This document shows, piece after piece, positions 62,678-64,000 of a DNA stretch of 64,000 nt; positions within the stretch are counted from its first letter, which is position 1; each line of letters opens with the position of its first letter. The notes beneath the pieces are model-generated. The model worked only from the letters and a program-made list of their open reading frames with translations, did not search any database and had not been told where the DNA came from. The position numbers and the translations under genes are program-made. Source of the DNA: Parafrankia irregularis (GTDB lineage Bacteria; Actinomycetota; Actinomycetes; Frankiales; Frankiaceae); contig NZ_FAOZ01000004.1 in the NCBI RefSeq assembly GCF_001536285.1, forward strand, positions 455,205-519,204. The letters are read 5' to 3'.

Positions 62678-63613
62678 ATGGCGACACCCGGGAACGACAC
62701 GTCCACCGCGCCGGCAGGGGCCCCGCTGCCCGGCGGGCTGTTCGCCGTCGTCCAGGCCGCGCTGCCGGGGCTGATCCGCAGCGAACGGCGAGTGGCGGAG
62801 GTGTGCCTGGCCCAACCGGACGATGTCGTTCAGTGGTCGGTCGCCGAGCTGGCCGCGGCGGCGGGAGTGTCGACGGCGACCGTCGTACGCGCCTGCCAGC
62901 ACCTCGGATTCCGCGGCTTCCAGCACATGAGGCTGGAGCTTGCCCGCCAGGCCGGGGCTCTCTCGCTGCGTGACGCGCGGGCACCGCTCCCCGACGACCC
63001 GCCCGAGCGGGTCGTCGACGCAGTCTTCGCGACCGCGGCGGAGGCGCTGACCGACGCCCTCGGGCCGCTGGACCGCGGCGCGCTCGCGCCAGCGGTCGAC
63101 CTGCTGGTGCACGCGAACAGGCTGCTGCTCGTCGGCAACGGCGGCTCGGCGCCGGTCGCTCAGGACGCTGCGCTGCGCTTCATCACCATCGGCCGACCGG
63201 CCGAGGCCCCGACCGACTCGATCACGCAGGCGCTCGCGGCCCGGCTGCTGGCCCCGACCGATGTCTGCATGGTGATCACCAGCAGCGGGGCGAACGAGCC
63301 GACTCTGCGGGCGGCCGAGGCGGCACGTGCCGCGGGAGCGCCGGTGATCGCGATCACGAGCTACTCGGCGGGGCCGATCACCGAACTCGCGACGGTGCTA
63401 CTGGTGGTGGGAACGCCAGGTCTGCCCCTGGGCAGCGAGACGATCGCCAGCAGACTGTCATCGTTGCTGCTCCTGAACGCACTGCAGCTCGCGGTGATGC
63501 TCCGGATTCCCGCGGACGCCTCCGCCCACAACGCTGGCGCGATCAAGGAAGTGCTCGACCACCAGCTGCGCACCGAGGCCCCGTCGTCGCCACGGCGACG
63601 GACCACCCGTTGA
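62678..63613 (+). CDS. RpiR-family (HTH_6 + SIS) transcriptional regulator
   Basis: 311 aa. N-terminal HTH_6: LIRSERRVAEVCLAQPDDVV, then LAAAAGVSTATVVRACQHLG. C-terminal SIS sugar-phosphate domain: NRLLLVGNGGSAPVAQDAAL, CMVITSSGANEPTLRAAEAA, PVIAITSYSAGPITELATVL. RpiR proteins sense phosphosugars and usually control an adjacent uptake operon. ATG 62678 is taken; an ATG at 62666 is possible. Divergent from ugpC with the operator between. A phosphorylated ligand would fit the phosphatase and phosphodiesterase in the operon. Confidence 0.9.
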   Translation: MATPGNDTSTAPAGAPLPGGLFAVVQAALPGLIRSERRVAEVCLAQPDDVVQWSVAELAAAAGVSTATVVRACQHLGFRGFQHMRLELARQAGALSLRDARAPLPDDPPERVVDAVFATAAEALTDALGPLDRGALAPAVDLLVHANRLLLVGNGGSAPVAQDAALRFITIGRPAEAPTDSITQALAARLLAPTDVCMVITSSGANEPTLRAAEAARAAGAPVIAITSYSAGPITELATVLLVVGTPGLPLGSETIASRLSSLLLLNALQLAVMLRIPADASAHNAGAIKEVLDHQLRTEAPSSPRRRTTR

Positions 63614-63640
63614 GACCTGCGGGGCGCGGCCTGAACAGCA

Positions 63641-63704
63641 GCGCCGCAGGGCGTGCGAAGCGAGTCGGACGGATGTCCACTCGGATTCGCACGCCCTGCG
63701 GCGC
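63641..63704. terminator. Long hairpin between convergent genes
   Basis: gcgccgcagggcgtgcgaa (63641-63659) and its exact complement at 63686-63704 form a 19-bp stem; the 26-nt loop can pair further (cgagt.ggac with gtcc.actcg). It lies 28 bp after the RpiR stop and should serve as a bidirectional terminator. Confidence 0.8.
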
Positions 63705-63827
63705 GACGCGACTGTGCTGACGCGGGGGTCAGGCCGCGTTTCCAGCGGAGTGCCCGGACTGCCTTCCCCGGGCCCGGCGCCTGAACGGTACCGGTGATCT
63801 TTACGGCTTCTGGATGAGAGGAACCGG

Positions 63828-64000
63828 TCAGCCGGTGTAGTACGGAACGCCGGGCACGGCCGACAACGCCGCCGGAGCCGCAACGGGTACGCCACCGCCG
63901 CCGCCGCCACCGCCGCCGCCACCGCCACCGCCACCGCCGCCACCGCCGCCGCCGCCACCGCCGCCACCAGTGCCGCCACCGCCACCGCCGCCGGTTCCTG
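63828..64000 (-). CDS. C-terminus of a poly-glycine protein, 5' part outside the window
   Basis: The minus-strand frame ending TGA at 63828 encodes a run of about 34 residues that is almost pure glycine with a few threonines, followed by VPVAAPAALSAVPGVPYYTG. The repeat is ggc/ggt codons. Poly-Gly tails of this kind are found on secreted or surface proteins of filamentous actinomycetes, but the functional part is outside the window and cannot be named. Confidence 0.6.
   Translation of the reverse strand, partial: GTGGGGGGGTGGGGGGGGGGGGGGGGGGGGGGGGGGVPVAAPAALSAVPGVPYYTG

Noticed and set aside
63458..63985. Minus-strand Ala/Val-rich frame at the right end
   Set aside because: It reads the poly-glycine codon repeat in the wrong frame and overlaps the terminator and the RpiR gene; the frame ending VPGVPYYTG is the plausible one.

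Overview
The window is GC-rich actinobacterial DNA with frequent GTG starts, ATGA or GTGA stop/start overlaps, many twin-arginine or lipoprotein signals, a furA-katG pair, three PF04672 S-adenosyl methyltransferase paralogues, an RppA-type type III polyketide synthase and a CslA/GlxA-like glycan locus. The combination points to a Frankia-like or related filamentous actinomycete. That assignment is inference from gene content; no rRNA or marker gene is present to settle it.

Layout. 0-5.9 kb: 5' part of a metallophore-type binding lipoprotein (minus strand), an XdhC-family protein, an orphan Peripla_BP_6 lipoprotein, and a drug-efflux MFS gene preceded by a perfect 31-bp palindrome and followed by a convergent TetR gene. 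6.5-13.9 kb: secreted purple-acid-phosphatase-like enzyme, sterol-desaturase-family protein, two tandem paralogous microproteins of 68-69 aa, an LLM oxidoreductase, a double-length AsnC/Lrp regulator and a divergent DHA2 MFS pump. 14-22 kb: secreted phosphoesterase, MFS plus TolB-like pair, then a minus-strand run of methyltransferase, SDR, methyltransferase and a 3-hydroxyisobutyrate-dehydrogenase-type gene.

22.5-27 kb: a distinctive minus-strand locus. A gene coding for an acyl carrier protein domain joined to a GNAT acyltransferase is interrupted by a one-base frameshift inside the ACP. It is followed by a small signal-peptide protein, a strong hairpin, an ABC ATPase and two membrane proteins. 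This resembles the layout of a peptide or lipopeptide production/export cassette but matches no system I can name with confidence.

27.6-39 kb: katG and furA, a third PF04672 methyltransferase, a TetR/SDR divergent pair, a class A beta-lactamase-fold serine hydrolase, rppA, a CsbD-like protein and another SDR. 40.1-49.7 kb: six translationally coupled genes that form a cell-surface glycan and copper-enzyme operon: GT2-GtrA transferase, a 1066-aa protein with four PA14-like repeats and a galactose-oxidase-like radical-copper domain, an exported Cys-containing protein, a Sco copper chaperone, a processive GT2 synthase and a GT39-like membrane glycosyltransferase. 49.8-54 kb: tRNA-Lys, an excisionase-like HTH protein, a MOSC protein, a methyltransferase and a P450.

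54.4-64 kb: a second 402-aa Peripla_BP_6 lipoprotein paralogous to the one near 2.4 kb, then a complete minus-strand sugar/glycerophosphodiester-type ABC system (ATPase, binding protein, two permeases) with a protein phosphatase and a metallophosphodiesterase, divergent from an RpiR regulator with a clear inverted repeat between them. The window ends in the poly-glycine C-terminus of a minus-strand gene.

Intergenic DNA carries a dispersed family of exactly 52-nt palindromic elements with GCAAG...CTTGC ends (four copies) and numerous short tandem repeats.
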